From positions 1-55,911 of the forward strand of contig JAJYWT010000165.1 of the NCBI GenBank assembly GCA_021791345.1: a stretch of 55,911 nucleotides of DNA. Reading direction: 5' to 3'. How positions within the stretch are numbered: the first letter of the stretch is position 1; the number at the start of each line of letters is the position of its first letter. Of the stretch, positions 25,560-34,922 are shown piece after piece. Both the position numbers and the translations under genes were made by a program. The notes beneath the pieces are model-generated. The model was not told where the DNA came from, made no database searches, and saw nothing but the letters and a program-made list of their open reading frames with translations. The DNA is from a bacterium (GTDB taxonomy: Bacteria > Chloroflexota > Dormibacteria > UBA8260 > Bog-877).

Positions 25560-26563
25560 GTGAGAAGTCGGCTGAGAGCCTCACCGGTGAGCTGCGAGAC
25601 CAGCTGCAGCCGGGCCGCCACCCTGCCGTAGCGGATCCGCGTCGGACCCACCACTCCCAGGGTACCCCAGAGATGGTCTCCAGCACGGTAACTGGTCAGC
25701 ACCAGACTGCAGTCCTGGAGCTCCTGGAGACGGTTTTCGTGCCCGATCACGACCTGCAGCCCGACCCGGGGGGCGAGCTCGCTGACCACGGCGGCGAGGA
25801 TGCGCTGCGCCTCCAGCACCTCCAGGACGGTCCGCAGCCGGTTGGGGTCCTCAAACTCGGGGTTGCGCACCAGGTTGCGGACCCCGTCGTGGATCACGAG
25901 CGAGGCCCTGGTCTCCATCTGCCGCAGCCCGCTGGCCAGTTCCTGCACAACCTGGGCGGGTGTCCCGGCGGGCGCCGCCAGCTGAGAGATCGCGCCCGCG
26001 GACATGCCCGCGTAGTGAGCTGTCAGCCGGTTGGCCAGCTGGGAAAGCGCCTCCTGATCCAGATCGGCCCCCACCTCGACCACCCTTTGGTGCACCGCGT
26101 TGCCGTTGGCGACCGCGATCAGAAGGGCCTGCCCCGGCCTCACCAGGACCAGCTCGACATGCAACAGCCGCGCCTCCGACTGGGTCGGCCCGGTCACCAG
26201 GGCGACATTCTCACTGAGGCGGCTCAGGGTGGCCGCGGCCAGCTCGAGGATCGCCTCCACATCCGGCGCGGCCCCCTCGAAGCTGTGGCGCACCTGTCGG
26301 CGCAGGGGCGGCTCGACGATCTCCTGAGGCAGCAGAAAGTCGACGAAGTAGCGGTATCCCAGATCCGTGGGAATGCGCCCGGCCGAGGCATGCGGCTGCG
26401 CCAGGAAGCCGTCATCGACCAGCTCCGAGAGCTCGTTGCGAATGGTCGCCGAACTCAACTCCAGGAAGTATCGCGCCGCCAGGGCGTGCGACCCGACCGG
26501 GACCACGGTCTCGGTGTAGTCCGAGACCACCGCTCCCAATATCCGCTCCTTGCGCTGGTCCAT
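25556..26563 (-). CDS. hrcA: Heat-inducible transcription repressor HrcA
   Basis: Represses heat-shock operons by binding CIRCE; GroEL is its known activator in Bacillus. 335 residues from ATG at 26563, chosen because GGAG lies eight bases upstream and because the longer frame to 26590 would begin inside the CIRCE element. It starts MDQRKERILGAVVSDYTET. The winged helix includes LSSATIRNELSELVDDGFL with the SATIRN signature, then HASAGRIPTDLGYRYFVD. The C-terminal GAF-like half ends GPTRIRYGRVAARL. It heads hrcA-grpE-dnaJ-hsp20 and is autoregulated. Confidence 0.97.
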   Translation of the reverse strand: MDQRKERILGAVVSDYTETVVPVGSHALAARYFLELSSATIRNELSELVDDGFLAQPHASAGRIPTDLGYRYFVDFLLPQEIVEPPLRRQVRHSFEGAAPDVEAILELAAATLSRLSENVALVTGPTQSEARLLHVELVLVRPGQALLIAVANGNAVHQRVVEVGADLDQEALSQLANRLTAHYAGMSAGAISQLAAPAGTPAQVVQELASGLRQMETRASLVIHDGVRNLVRNPEFEDPNRLRTVLEVLEAQRILAAVVSELAPRVGLQVVIGHENRLQELQDCSLVLTSYRAGDHLWGTLGVVGPTRIRYGRVAARLQLVSQLTGEALSRLLT

Positions 26564-26583
26564 GAGTGCGACTCCATTGTCAA

Positions 26584-26610
26584 TTAGCACTCTATGACCG
26601 TGAGTGCTAA
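26584..26610 (-). promoter_or_regulatory. Perfect CIRCE operator
   Basis: TTAGCACTC (26584-26592), nine bases, GAGTGCTAA (26602-26610): an exact match to the consensus inverted repeat bound by HrcA. It ends 21 bases before the hrcA ATG and overlaps the predicted transcription start of the promoter at 26615-26620. Confidence 0.97.
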
Positions 26611-26614
26611 GGCG

Positions 26615-26620
26615 AGTTTA
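26615..26620 (-). promoter_or_regulatory. TAAACT -10 box of the hrcA operon
   Basis: TAAACT on the minus strand lies five bases before CIRCE, placing the start of transcription inside the operator, the usual geometry for HrcA repression. The -35 is not clear. Confidence 0.55.
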
Positions 26621-26655
26621 GCACCGGTGTTCGTCAGGCATGGGTAACCGCGACC

Positions 26656-26698
26656 TTAGCCCGGCCTAATCTGGACAGCGTCCAAATTACGCTAAGAT
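26656..26698 (+). promoter_or_regulatory. Leaderless promoter of the VIT1-like gene with two dyads
   Basis: TAAGAT (26693-26698) stands six bases before ATG 26705. Upstream, TGGAC-AGC-GTCCA (26672-26684) is a perfect dyad at the -35 position, and TTAG-CCCGGC-CTAA (26656-26669) is a shorter dyad before it. Both could be operator sites; the regulator is unknown. Confidence 0.5.
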
Positions 26699-26704
26699 CT
26701 GCCC

Positions 26705-27496
26705 ATGTCCCCGCCAACCTCCCCGCGGACCGATGGCTGGCTCGCAGTCCTCAACCCGTTTCTGGACGCGGGGGGAACCGAACGCGAGCAGTTGGAGCGG
26801 CGGGCCGGGATCCGGGAGGTGGTCTTCGGGGTTCAGGACGGCATCCTCACCACCATGGGCCTCACCACCGGCGTGGCGACCGCGGCCGCCGGCGCTGCGG
26901 TCGCCCACACCACGATTCTGATCGCGGGATTGGCGGGTGCGCTGGCCGGGATGGTCTCGATGGGGACCGGGGCCTATCTGGCCGCTTGCGCCGAGCGGGA
27001 CCTCAAACGGGCCGCGATCCACAAGGAGCGCGCCGAGCTTCGTAACCAGCCGGTCGAGGAGCATCAGGAGATGGTCGAGATCCTGATGGAACGGGGAGTT
27101 CCCGAGACCACCGCCCACGAGCTCTCCCGGGCGCTGGCGGAATACCCCCGGCTGTGGGAGGAGACCCACATCGAAAAGGAGCTGGGCATCCCCAGCAACC
27201 CCCAGGACTCGCCGGTCCGAGATGGGGTGGTGATGGCGGCCACCTTCCTCCTCGGCGCGGTGGTTCCGATCGTGCCCTTCATCTTCCTAACTGGGGGTTG
27301 GGCAATCGGACTGTCCCTCGGCCTCTCGGCGGTCGCCCTGCTCCTGGTGGGGATCGGCAAGGCCTGGATCATCGGCCAGCGCCTGGTGGTCGGCGGAGCT
27401 CAGGTGCTGGGTGTGGGGGCCGCTGCCGCCCTGGCGGGGTACATCCTGGGGGTGCTGCTGCCCCATCTGTTCGGGCTCCGACTGCCGGCCGCCTGA
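26705..27496 (+). CDS. VIT1/CCC1-family metal transporter
   Basis: 263-residue membrane protein of the vacuolar iron/manganese transporter family; bacterial members move Fe2+ or Mn2+ out of the cytosol. The first helix bears REVVFGVQDGILTTMGLTTG, with the Asp-Gly of the family. Helix 2 is GALAGMVSMGTGAYLAA. A charged cytoplasmic segment (about 97-165, rich in Glu and including ELRNQPVEEHQEM) corresponds to the metal-binding hairpin of VIT1. Three more helices follow (MAATFLLGAVVPIVPFIF, GLSAVALLLVGIG, LAGYILGVLLPHLFG). It is monocistronic, divergent from the hrcA operon. Confidence 0.9.
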   Translation: MSPPTSPRTDGWLAVLNPFLDAGGTEREQLERRAGIREVVFGVQDGILTTMGLTTGVATAAAGAAVAHTTILIAGLAGALAGMVSMGTGAYLAACAERDLKRAAIHKERAELRNQPVEEHQEMVEILMERGVPETTAHELSRALAEYPRLWEETHIEKELGIPSNPQDSPVRDGVVMAATFLLGAVVPIVPFIFLTGGWAIGLSLGLSAVALLLVGIGKAWIIGQRLVVGGAQVLGVGAAAALAGYILGVLLPHLFGLRLPAA

Positions 27497-27508
27497 GGCG
27501 CCTCAGGC
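27491..27508. terminator. 18-bp perfect palindrome containing both convergent stop codons
   Basis: GCCTGAGGCGCCTCAGGC is its own reverse complement. It includes the TGA of the VIT1-like gene (27494-27496) and, on the other strand, the TGA of hemW (27503-27505). It could fold at the end of both messages. Confidence 0.55.
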
Positions 27509-28669
27509 CGAGATCAGCTCCAGGGTGATCCGGTCCAGCACCTCGAAGCCGCGCGGGGTCGCCCTCACCCTGTGCCCCTCGATCGCCAGCAGTCCCAGGC
27601 GTCCCAGCTCGTGGGCGCGGCGGAGCTGCTCCGGCGAGGTCACCTTGGTGCCGGCGCTCAGCCTCAGTCCGCAGGCCAGCCGCTCCATGGCCAGGGTCGG
27701 CTCACCAAGCCACTCGTGGCCGCGCCAGCCAACGCGGCCGGCTTCGATCGCGCGAATGTAGGTGGCAGTGTCGCGAAGGTGCCAGTAACGCACCGCGGCC
27801 CCCTGTGGCTCCAATCCGCAGCGCGCGCCCTCGGCCGCACCCAGGAAGCCGTGCGCCCCGGGGCCGACTGCGAAATACGCCCGCCCCTGCCAGTAGGTCA
27901 GATTGTGGCGGGACCGACGGCCGGGCCGAGCGTAGTTCGAGACCTCATAGAGTTCCAGCCCCGCCTCCCCCAGCACTCCACCCAGCATTCGCCGCTGCTC
28001 CAGGAAGTCATCCACCTTGGGCGCCGGCAGCCGTCCGGCCCGAATGTCCCGCTGCAGCGGGGTGCCCTCCTCCACGGTGAGCTCGTAGCAGGAGATGTGG
28101 TCCGGATGGTGCGCCAGCAGCCGGCGGAGCCCGCGCTCCAGAACCTCCGTGGTCTGGCCCGGAACCGCATAGATCAGGTCGCAGCTGAGGTTTGCGAAAC
28201 CGGCCTCGCGGGCCGCCTCGACCGCCGCCTCCGCCTGGGCGGCATCGTGGCCACGACCGAGCCAGGCCAGCGCCCGGTCATCCAGACTCTGGACCCCGAT
28301 TGACAGCCGGTTGAACCCCAGCTCCGACCACCCGCGGGCCTGCGCCACCGTCACGTCCTCGGGGTTGGCCTCCATGGTCACCTCGGCGTCGGAGGCAACC
28401 CTGAACCGGGAGTGCACAGCCGCCAGCAGCTCAGCGAGCCGACCGGGCAGAAGACGCGACGGGGTGCCTCCTCCGAAATAGATGGTCTCCAGCGGCGGGC
28501 CATCGCTAGGAAGCCCGCGCAACTCTTGTACAACCGCCTTGGTGAATCGCTCCTGGAGCTGGTCGCCTCCGACATGGATCGAGAAATCGCAGTAGGGGCA
28601 GCGGCGACCGCAGAAGGGCACGTGCACGTAGAGTGACCGCGGCGCCCCGGGGCCGAGCTCAACGGTCAA
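27503..28669 (-). CDS. hemW: HemW-like radical SAM protein (heme chaperone)
   Basis: 388 residues. The radical SAM cluster motif is in [18 protein letters not shown] (Cys-x3-Cys-x2-Cys). It was long annotated as oxygen-independent coproporphyrinogen oxidase, but the HemW-type HNLTYW motif ([12 protein letters not shown]) and the lack of the extra N-terminal cysteine of HemN favour HemW, a heme-trafficking protein. [19 protein letters not shown] and LIYAVPGQT are typical. The start is TTG at 28669, overlapping the lepA end by 11 bases. The lepA-hemW pair is common in many bacteria. Confidence 0.93.
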   Translation of the reverse strand: MTVELGPGAPRSLYVHVPFCGRRCPYCDFSIHVGGDQLQERFTKAVVQELRGLPSDGPPLETIYFGGGTPSRLLPGRLAELLAAVHSRFRVASDAEVTMEANPEDVTVAQARGWSELGFNRLSIGVQSLDDRALAWLGRGHDAAQAEAAVEAAREAGFANLSCDLIYAVPGQTTEVLERGLRRLLAHHPDHISCYELTVEEGTPLQRDIRAGRLPAPKVDDFLEQRRMLGGVLGEAGLELYEVSNYARPGRRSRHNLTYWQGRAYFAVGPGAHGFLGAAEGARCGLEPQGAAVRYWHLRDTATYIRAIEAGRVGWRGHEWLGEPTLAMERLACGLRLSAGTKVTSPEQLRRAHELGRLGLLAIEGHRVRATPRGFEVLDRITLELISA

Positions 28670-30467
28670 GGGACAAGACCGCCATGAATGCCGCCTGGGG
28701 AATTTCGACGGAGCCCACCCGCTTCATGCGCTGCTTGCCCTCGCGCTGCTTCTCGAGCAACTTGCGCTTTCTGGTGATGTCGCCGCCGTAACACTTGGCC
28801 AGCACATCCTTGCGCAGCGCCGGGACCGTCTCCCTGGCGATCACCTTGCCGCCGATGGCGGCCTGAATTGCGACCTCGAAGAGCTGGCGGGGGATGACCT
28901 CCTTGAGCCGCTGCACCAGCCGCCTGCCCTGGTTGCTGGCCTGCTGGCGGTGGACGATGGCCGAGAGGGCGTCGATCTTGCTGCCCGCGACCAGGATGTC
29001 CAGCTTGACCAGCTGCTCCTTGCGGTAACCGGTCAGCTGGTAATCCATCGAGGCGTAGCCGCGGCTGCGCGACTTCAGCTGGTCGTAGAAGTCGTGGATT
29101 ATCTCGCCCAGCGGCAGGTCGTAGGTGAGCAGCGCCCGGTCCCCCGGCTGGTACTCCAGGTGGATGAACTCCCCACGGCGTTCCTGACACAGCTCCATCA
29201 ACTGGCCGAGATACTCCCGGGGCGTCACCACCTCCACCTTCACCCGCGGCTCTTCGATCCACTCCAACTGCGCAGGGTCGGGCAGCTGGTCCGGGTTGTC
29301 GATCTCCTGCGTGGTCCCGTCCCTCATGTGCACCCGGTACGCCACCGAGGGGGCCGTCGTGATCAGCTCCAGGTTGAACTCCCGCTCCAGCCGCTCCTGG
29401 ACGATCTCCATGTGCAGCAACCCCAGGAACCCGCAGCGGAAACCAAAGCCCAGGGCGGCCGAGGTCTCCGGCTCGAAGGTCAGCGCCGCATCGTTCAGCT
29501 GGAGCCGCTCGAGCGCCTCCTTGAGGTCCTGGTAGCTGTCGCTGTCGATGGGAAAGAGCCCCGCCCAAACCATGGGGCTCGCCTGGCGGTACCCCGGCAG
29601 GGGCTCCAAGGCGGGCCGCTGCGCCTCCGTGATGGTGTCCCCCACCTTGCTGTCGCGCACATTGCGGATCGAGGCGATCACGTAGCCCACCTCGCCGGCC
29701 CGGAGCTCTTCGACGGCCTCCATCCCTGGCCGGAAGACGCCCACCTCGTCGACCGTGAAGGTCCCGCGGCCTGCCATCATCCGGATCTGAGTGCCAGCGT
29801 GCAGGCTGCCGTCGACGATCCGGCTGTACACCACCACCCCGCGGTAGCTGTCGTACTTGCAGTCGAAGATGAGGGCGCGCAGGGGAGCGTCGGACTGACC
29901 CCGCGGTGGAGGCAGCTTGGCGACGATCGCCTCCAGCACCTGCTCCACCCCGGCGCCGGTCCGCGCCGAGACCATCAGACACTGCTCCCTGGCGATCCCG
30001 ATGACCTCCTCGATCTCCTCGGCGACCGCCTCCGGCTCCGCCTGGGGAAGGTCGATCTTGTTCACCACCGGGACTATCTCCAGCCCCAGCTCCAGCGCCT
30101 TGTAGACGTTGGCCAGCGTCTGGGCCTCGATCCCCTGGCTGGCGTCTACCACCAACAGCGCCCCCTCACAGGCGGCCAGCGCCCTAGACACCTCATAGGC
30201 GAAGTCCACATGGCCGGGCGTATCGATGAGATTCAGCTCATAATCCTGTCCGTCCTGGGCGCGGTAGGGCATCCGCACCGCCTGGGCCTTGATGGTTATC
30301 CCCCGCTCCCGCTCCAGGTCCATGGTGTCCAGGATCTGGGCGGTCATGTCGCGCGCGCTGACCGTCCCGGTGAGCTCCAGCAGTCGATCGGCGAGCGTGG
30401 ACTTGCCGTGGTCGATGTGCGCGATGATGGAAAAGTTGCGGATGCGCGAGAGCTTCGGGGAGGTCAT
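28659..30467 (-). CDS. lepA: Elongation factor 4 (LepA)
   Basis: Ribosome-associated GTPase implicated in back-translocation and 30S biogenesis; 602 residues. G1 is AHIDHGKST near residue 16, G3 DTPGHVDF, G4 NKIDLP. EF-G-like domains II, III and V follow, then the LepA-specific C-terminal domain ([40 protein letters not shown]). ATG at 30467 gives [19 protein letters not shown] as in homologues; the frame continuing to 31004 is not coding. A CATAAT box (30478-30483) ten bases upstream implies a very short leader. The gene is head-to-head with the GNAT-like gene with no spacer. Confidence 0.97.
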   Translation of the reverse strand: MTSPKLSRIRNFSIIAHIDHGKSTLADRLLELTGTVSARDMTAQILDTMDLERERGITIKAQAVRMPYRAQDGQDYELNLIDTPGHVDFAYEVSRALAACEGALLVVDASQGIEAQTLANVYKALELGLEIVPVVNKIDLPQAEPEAVAEEIEEVIGIAREQCLMVSARTGAGVEQVLEAIVAKLPPPRGQSDAPLRALIFDCKYDSYRGVVVYSRIVDGSLHAGTQIRMMAGRGTFTVDEVGVFRPGMEAVEELRAGEVGYVIASIRNVRDSKVGDTITEAQRPALEPLPGYRQASPMVWAGLFPIDSDSYQDLKEALERLQLNDAALTFEPETSAALGFGFRCGFLGLLHMEIVQERLEREFNLELITTAPSVAYRVHMRDGTTQEIDNPDQLPDPAQLEWIEEPRVKVEVVTPREYLGQLMELCQERRGEFIHLEYQPGDRALLTYDLPLGEIIHDFYDQLKSRSRGYASMDYQLTGYRKEQLVKLDILVAGSKIDALSAIVHRQQASNQGRRLVQRLKEVIPRQLFEVAIQAAIGGKVIARETVPALRKDVLAKCYGGDITRKRKLLEKQREGKQRMKRVGSVEIPQAAFMAVLSLDR

Positions 30468-31202
30468 CTGATTCTCGATTATGGCGTTCGCCTGGCCCGC
30501 TCCTCGAGCGACCTCGAGGCGGTGGCATCCCTCCAGGCTGAAATCTGGGGCGCCCCGGAGGTGGCCGCGCCCAGCACCCTGCTGAAGGCGATGGCAAATG
30601 CGGGAGGGATCGTCCTGCTGGCTCGCGCCGCCGGCGCGCCGGTGGGGTTCGCCTACGGCTTCACCGGTCGCTCCCCGCAGGGACGGGTCTACCATCGTTC
30701 CCACGCCGCCGGCGTGCTCGCCTCCTGCCGTGATGCGGGGGTTGGACGCGCGCTGAAGCTGGCCCAACGGCGGCACGCCCTGGCCCAGGGGCTGGACCTG
30801 ATGGTCTGGACCTTCGACCCGGGCCAGAGCCGCAACGCCCACTTCAACCTGAGCCGACTGGGCGCGGTCGCCCGACGGTTTCATCGCGATTACTACGGGA
30901 CCCGCACCGACCCTCTCAACCAGGGGCGGCCCTCCGACCGGCTGGTGGTCGAATGGCACCTGGACCAGGGCCGAGCGCGCGCGATCGCCGGAGTGCGCCG
31001 GCACCCCGTGATGCTGGCGCCGGTCCCGCCCGCCCTCCTCGGGCCGACCGCTCCGGAGGATATGTGGCCCTCGTACAGAGCTCTGCGCCGGAGTCTGGAG
31101 GAGGGCTTTCGAAGGGGTTTGACCGCGGTCGACTTCAGCCCGGCGGATGCCGGCTACTGGTTCTCCCCGCTGCCTGCCGGATTCCCCGATCCGGTGGAGT
31201 GA
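30468..31202 (+). CDS. GNAT-like predicted acetyltransferase (COG3375 type)
   Basis: About 244 residues. The block [20 protein letters not shown] (Arg/Gly acetyl-CoA loop region), then [20 protein letters not shown] and RRFHRDYYG, and finally [12 protein letters not shown] are characteristic of this GNAT-like family, whose substrate is unknown. The start is unresolved. The conserved N-terminus ([16 protein letters not shown]) demands a start near 30468, where only CTG (30468) and ATT (30471) exist, just behind GGGGAGGT (30457-30464). The next GTG, at 30522, would drop conserved residues. The 3' end overlaps the convergent DUF2795-like gene by 49 bases. Confidence 0.78.
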   Translation: MILDYGVRLARSSSDLEAVASLQAEIWGAPEVAAPSTLLKAMANAGGIVLLARAAGAPVGFAYGFTGRSPQGRVYHRSHAAGVLASCRDAGVGRALKLAQRRHALAQGLDLMVWTFDPGQSRNAHFNLSRLGAVARRFHRDYYGTRTDPLNQGRPSDRLVVEWHLDQGRARAIAGVRRHPVMLAPVPPALLGPTAPEDMWPSYRALRRSLEEGFRRGLTAVDFSPADAGYWFSPLPAGFPDPVE

Positions 31203-31552
31203 CCCGGGCCATCCGCCAACTCCGCCTCCAGGGTGCTGAGAACGTCCATCTCCCCGCCGTAAACGCGCTCGGGCAGCCGCTCAAGATCGTGCCGCACTGC
31301 CGGATGATCCCGCAACCAGCGCTCGGTCTGGGCCAGGAGCTGGTCACGGTCCGCCGGGTACATAACCCCTCCCAGGGCCCGCCGGAGCGCCATCTGGCGG
31401 TTGCTCCAGGGACGGCCCGTGGCCTCCCCGAATCGGGGTTGGCGAAGCCCCACCTCGACCGGGGGCTGCCCCGGAAGGCCCAGCGCCGCGCGCATGATCA
31501 GCTCCTCAAAGGGAACCTTGGGCAGCAGATCGGAGAGATCAGGGTCGGCCAT
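31154..31552 (-). CDS. DUF2795-like protein
   Basis: 132 residues from ATG 31552; the frame is open to 31699, but that part crosses a strong stem-loop and looks non-coding. The N-terminal half contains [20 protein letters not shown]. The C-terminal half reads [20 protein letters not shown] then [18 protein letters not shown], which fits the DUF2795 pattern (Gly-x-x-YPA, LPxRxY). These proteins are short, soluble and of unknown function. It ends within the 3' end of the convergent GNAT-like gene. It follows the chelatase genes on the same strand, after a 174-base gap with a stem-loop. Moderate confidence in the family, none in function. Confidence 0.6.
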   Translation of the reverse strand: MADPDLSDLLPKVPFEELIMRAALGLPGQPPVEVGLRQPRFGEATGRPWSNRQMALRRALGGVMYPADRDQLLAQTERWLRDHPAVRHDLERLPERVYGGEMDVLSTLEAELADGPGHSTGSGNPAGSGENQ

Positions 31553-31578
31553 CTCGGCCCCGATATCGCGCAACCAAG

Positions 31579-31634
31579 CCGGCCGTGGCGGAGGTCCCAC
31601 CGAAGTGGGAGGACGGCCCCCGCGCCACGGCCGG
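31579..31634 (-). other. Large stem-loop with inner cUUCGg hairpin
   Basis: CCGGCCGTGGCG (31579-31590) pairs perfectly with CGCCACGGCCGG (31623-31634). Within the 32-base loop, TCCCAC (31595-31600) and GTGGGA (31605-31610) flank CGAA, which on the minus transcript is a C(UUCG)G tetraloop. It lies between the chelatase gene stop and the DUF2795-like ATG. No U-run follows, so it may be a processing or stability element rather than a classical terminator. Confidence 0.7.
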
Positions 31635-31726
31635 TTGGGCCAACCTAGCATCCCCCAGCTGACGTTCACCCATCGGTGACCGTCCCGTGACCTGACCAAC
31701 CGGCGTTCGTGACCGGGCCGTCACGG

Positions 31727-32758
31727 TCAGGCCTCCCCCAGGATCCTGCTCGCCACCTCGGCCACGTCGTGGGGCCGCTGCCCGGGCTGGCTCCGGATCC
31801 GATGCGCCATGACCATGGGTGCCACCGCCGCGACCTCGGCGGCGCCGGCCCTCGGACGACCCTCCATGGCGGACAGCGCCTGGGCCGCCTTGCGCGCGAC
31901 CAGGTCGGCACGGTGGCCGTCGACCTCAAGCGCGATCGCGAGCCGGGCAATCCCCTCCAGGACCTCGCGAGCGACCTCGACCTGCTCCAGCCCCGCGATC
32001 GCCCGCCGGATGCGGTCGCGCTCCGCATCCTCCTGCTCCGCGTAGTCGGCGATGAACTGCTCCGGGTCCGCCTCGAACTGCTCGCGGCGCAAAACGATCT
32101 CGACTCGCTCCCGCACGTCCGTGATCCCGCGAACGTCAACGCAGAGGCCGAAACGGTCCAGCAGCTGGGGACGCAGGTCCCCCTCCTCGGGGTTCATGGT
32201 GCCGACCAGGATGAACCGGGCCGGGTGCCACACCGAGATCCCTTCGCGCTCCACCACGTTCACCCCCATCGCGGCCGCGTCGAGGAGCACGTCGACGATG
32301 TGATCATCCAGGAGGTTGACCTCGTCCACGTACAGGATCTGGCGATTGGCCTCCGCCAGCACCCCGGGCTCGAAGCGACGCTCGCCCGACCTGATGGCGG
32401 CCTCCAGGTCGATGCTGCCCACCACCCGGTCCTCGGAGGCGTTGATCGGCAGCTCCACCACCCGCATCCGCCGCGTCTCCCAGGGCAGCGGGTTCTCGCC
32501 GGACCCGAGCCGGGCCTGGCAATCCTGACAGAGTCGATCCGACTCGGGGTCGCAGGAGTAGTGGCAGCCCTTGACCACCTTCAGCTCCGGGAGCAGCCGC
32601 GCGAGCGCCCGCACCGCCGTCGACTTGGCCGTCCCCTTCTCGCCTCGGATCAGGACCCCCCCGATGGCGGGGTTGACCGCGTTCAGCTCCAGCGCCAGGC
32701 GCATCTGGTCCTGCCCCACCAGGGCGGTGAAGGGATACACCTGCCGGTACTCGCTCAT
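31727..32758 (-). CDS. Magnesium/cobalt chelatase AAA+ subunit (BchI/ChlI-like)
   Basis: 343 residues from ATG 32758; the longer open frame upstream is not coding. AAA+ protein of the chelatase clade: [15 protein letters not shown] (Walker A, about 33-47), a four-cysteine insert ([16 protein letters not shown]), [20 protein letters not shown] (Walker B), [20 protein letters not shown] and an Arg finger region. These ATPases drive insertion of Mg2+ into protoporphyrin or Co2+ into corrinoids together with a VWA-type D subunit and a large H/CobN subunit. The D-like partner is directly upstream; no large subunit is in the window. A GACAAT box lies seven bases before the ATG, so it may also have its own leaderless promoter. 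Confidence 0.9.
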   Translation of the reverse strand: MSEYRQVYPFTALVGQDQMRLALELNAVNPAIGGVLIRGEKGTAKSTAVRALARLLPELKVVKGCHYSCDPESDRLCQDCQARLGSGENPLPWETRRMRVVELPINASEDRVVGSIDLEAAIRSGERRFEPGVLAEANRQILYVDEVNLLDDHIVDVLLDAAAMGVNVVEREGISVWHPARFILVGTMNPEEGDLRPQLLDRFGLCVDVRGITDVRERVEIVLRREQFEADPEQFIADYAEQEDAERDRIRRAIAGLEQVEVAREVLEGIARLAIALEVDGHRADLVARKAAQALSAMEGRPRAGAAEVAAVAPMVMAHRIRSQPGQRPHDVAEVASRILGEA

Positions 32759-32765
32759 AAGAGTG

Positions 32766-32771
32766 ATTGTC
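32766..32771 (-). promoter_or_regulatory. GACAAT -10-like box seven bases before the BchI-like ATG
   Basis: GACAAT on the minus strand, then CACTCTT, then ATG. There is no Shine-Dalgarno in the 40-base gap behind the upstream gene, consistent with a leaderless internal start. Confidence 0.4.
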
Positions 32772-32798
32772 GCAGAGCCCGGCAGGCCGGCCTCGCGC

Positions 32799-34922
32799 TC
32801 ACCCGGATCGCCGCAGGGCCTCGGCCACCGGCCGCAGGATCCCCTGCTCGGAGACGTCGAAGAGCCCGAAATACTGCGCTCCCATCCGCTCCGCCAGGTC
32901 GGCACAGGCGTTGAAGGCATATCCCGCCAGGCGGGCCCCGCCCGGGGCGGCCGGCATGGGCAGCGGGGACGAGGGCGAGAGGTGGTCACGGGAGGAGTCG
33001 ATCACCAGGGCCCGGATCTGCTCGCGCCGCACCTGGGCAGCGGCCTGCTGAGCCTCCACCAAAGGCTCCTCGCCACGCATGCTGATGTTCCCGCGACCAT
33101 CACTGATCAGGACCAGCAGCGGCAGCACCTCCGGGTCGCGCATGCGCTCGCTGCGGATCATCTCCAGTGCGGCCACCAGCCCCTGGGTGAGGGGTGTGGT
33201 TCCCCCCACCGCCAGCCGGCTGAGCTGGCGTTCCGCCAGATCGACGCTGGCGGTCGGGCGCAGCACCGTGCGGGCGACCCGCCCAGAAAACGAGATCATG
33301 GCGACCCGGTCCCGACGGACGTAGGCGTCCTTGAGGAGGGCCAGGATGGCGGACCTGGTGGCGTCCATGCGCTGTTCGGCGTCCATGCTGGCGGACGCAT
33401 CCACCAAGAAGACGATCAGATTGCCGATCCTCCGCTGGCGGATCTTCTGACGCAGGTCACGCCGCTCGAGGCTGATCGCCAGCTCGGGTGGCTTGGCGTG
33501 CTGACTGCGACGGCTGCGCTGGTGGGGCGCGGCCGCTCTGAGGGTGGCGTCCAGAGCCAGATCCGTGGTCTTCTCCACCACCGTGGCCCCCACATAGCGC
33601 CCACGATGGTCGCGGGAAGCGGTCTGGCTGCGCCTTCCGCTGCCGTGCCGCCGCAACCGCTCGCGCGGGAGTTGGATCCGGCCGCTGGGCGCGGCATCGG
33701 CCACCTCGACCTCCGTGTCCCGCCCCGGTCCCGGGCTGCCCGTGCTCGCCCCCCCCTCCTGATCGGCGCCGACGCTGGAGCTGACGGCTTCGGAGGCGGA
33801 TCCCTCATCCTGATCTCCCACCTCATCGGCTCCGGCTGCGGCCATGGACTCGTCCGAAGCCTCGGCAAGAGACCCGGACTCGGCCGGCCCCGAGGAGTCC
33901 GCGGACTCGCCGGCCTGGGCGGGGATGCCGCCACTGCCACTGGAGCGCCGCCGGTGCACCAGGACCAGATCGGAAACCTCCAGCAGGTCCTGCAGGCTCA
34001 CGGTCGGGTCTTCGTCCCCGTCACCCTGGGCCATCCGCAGCGCCCGGCGCGCCCGCGCCGCTCGGTAGAGGACGAGGTCCGCGCGGTGACCGACCACCTG
34101 CTGGTCGAGCGCGATCGCGGCCGCCGTCCGCACCAGCTGAGGTGGCACGACCACCCGTCCCAGCAGAGCCCGGGCGCGGCGCAGCTCCTTGGCCAACGCG
34201 GCGTCGCGGTCCCGCTCGCGCGCGTCATCGAGATCGCTGGCCTGCATCACCAGGACCCGCTGCGCCGGATCCCGCAGCCCCTCCACGTCAACGCAGAGAC
34301 CGAAGCGATCCAGCAGCTGCGGGCGCAGATCTCCCTCTTCAGGGTTCATGGTGCCAATCAGGACAAAGTGGGAAGGATGCGCCACCGATATCCCCTCGCG
34401 CTCCACCACATTCACCCCCATGGCGGCCGCATCGAGCAGCACGTCCACCAGATGGTGGTCCAGCAGATTCACCTCGTCGACGTAGAGCACCTGTCCGTTG
34501 GCCTCCGCCAGCAGCCCAGGCTGGAAGACCCGGCGCCCCTCGCGCACCGCGGCCTCCAGGTCTAGGCTTCCCACGACTCGGTCCTCGGAGGCGCCCAGAG
34601 GCAGCTCCACCACCTGGGTGGGCACCTCCCTGAAGGGCAGGCGACCGTCCTCGGCGAGCCGGGCCCGACAGTCGGGGCAGCGCCAGGGATCCTCCGGGTC
34701 GCACGAGTAGGCGCAGCCCTCTACCACCCGGCGGGGCGGGAGCACCCCGGCCAGGGCCCTGGCGAGGGTGGACTTGGCGGTCCCCCGCTCACCCCGGATC
34801 AGGACGCCCCCGATGGCGGGGTCGATGGCGGCCAGCAGCAGCGCGAGCTTCATCCGAGGCTGGCCGACGACCGCGGACCAACTCGGCAGCCGAAACGGAG
34901 CGCCGCTGGCGGTCATGCTCAT
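32799..34922 (-). CDS. Fused chelatase protein: AAA+ I-domain plus VWA D-domain
   Basis: 707 residues. Residues about 1-310 are a second ChlI-like AAA+ domain ([15 protein letters not shown] at 38-52, cysteine insert [36 protein letters not shown]), closely related to the downstream gene. About 330-450 is an acidic, Ser/Gly/Ala-rich linker. About 505-690 is a von Willebrand A domain with the MIDAS DASAS ([11 protein letters not shown]), a threonine in [10 protein letters not shown] and the ISDGRGN loop. This is the ChlD/CobD-type layout with a still complete ATPase domain, as in Actinobacteria and Chloroflexi. It is annotated as a Mg- or cobaltochelatase in relatives; the metal cannot be decided here. 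ATG 34922 overlaps the upstream stop. Confidence 0.88.
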   Translation of the reverse strand: MSMTASGAPFRLPSWSAVVGQPRMKLALLLAAIDPAIGGVLIRGERGTAKSTLARALAGVLPPRRVVEGCAYSCDPEDPWRCPDCRARLAEDGRLPFREVPTQVVELPLGASEDRVVGSLDLEAAVREGRRVFQPGLLAEANGQVLYVDEVNLLDHHLVDVLLDAAAMGVNVVEREGISVAHPSHFVLIGTMNPEEGDLRPQLLDRFGLCVDVEGLRDPAQRVLVMQASDLDDARERDRDAALAKELRRARALLGRVVVPPQLVRTAAAIALDQQVVGHRADLVLYRAARARRALRMAQGDGDEDPTVSLQDLLEVSDLVLVHRRRSSGSGGIPAQAGESADSSGPAESGSLAEASDESMAAAGADEVGDQDEGSASEAVSSSVGADQEGGASTGSPGPGRDTEVEVADAAPSGRIQLPRERLRRHGSGRRSQTASRDHRGRYVGATVVEKTTDLALDATLRAAAPHQRSRRSQHAKPPELAISLERRDLRQKIRQRRIGNLIVFLVDASASMDAEQRMDATRSAILALLKDAYVRRDRVAMISFSGRVARTVLRPTASVDLAERQLSRLAVGGTTPLTQGLVAALEMIRSERMRDPEVLPLLVLISDGRGNISMRGEEPLVEAQQAAAQVRREQIRALVIDSSRDHLSPSSPLPMPAAPGGARLAGYAFNACADLAERMGAQYFGLFDVSEQGILRPVAEALRRSG

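Noticed and set aside
28950..30467. N-terminal 500 codons fused in frame to the GNAT-like gene
   Set aside because: Pure antisense of lepA; family similarity begins only after 30468.
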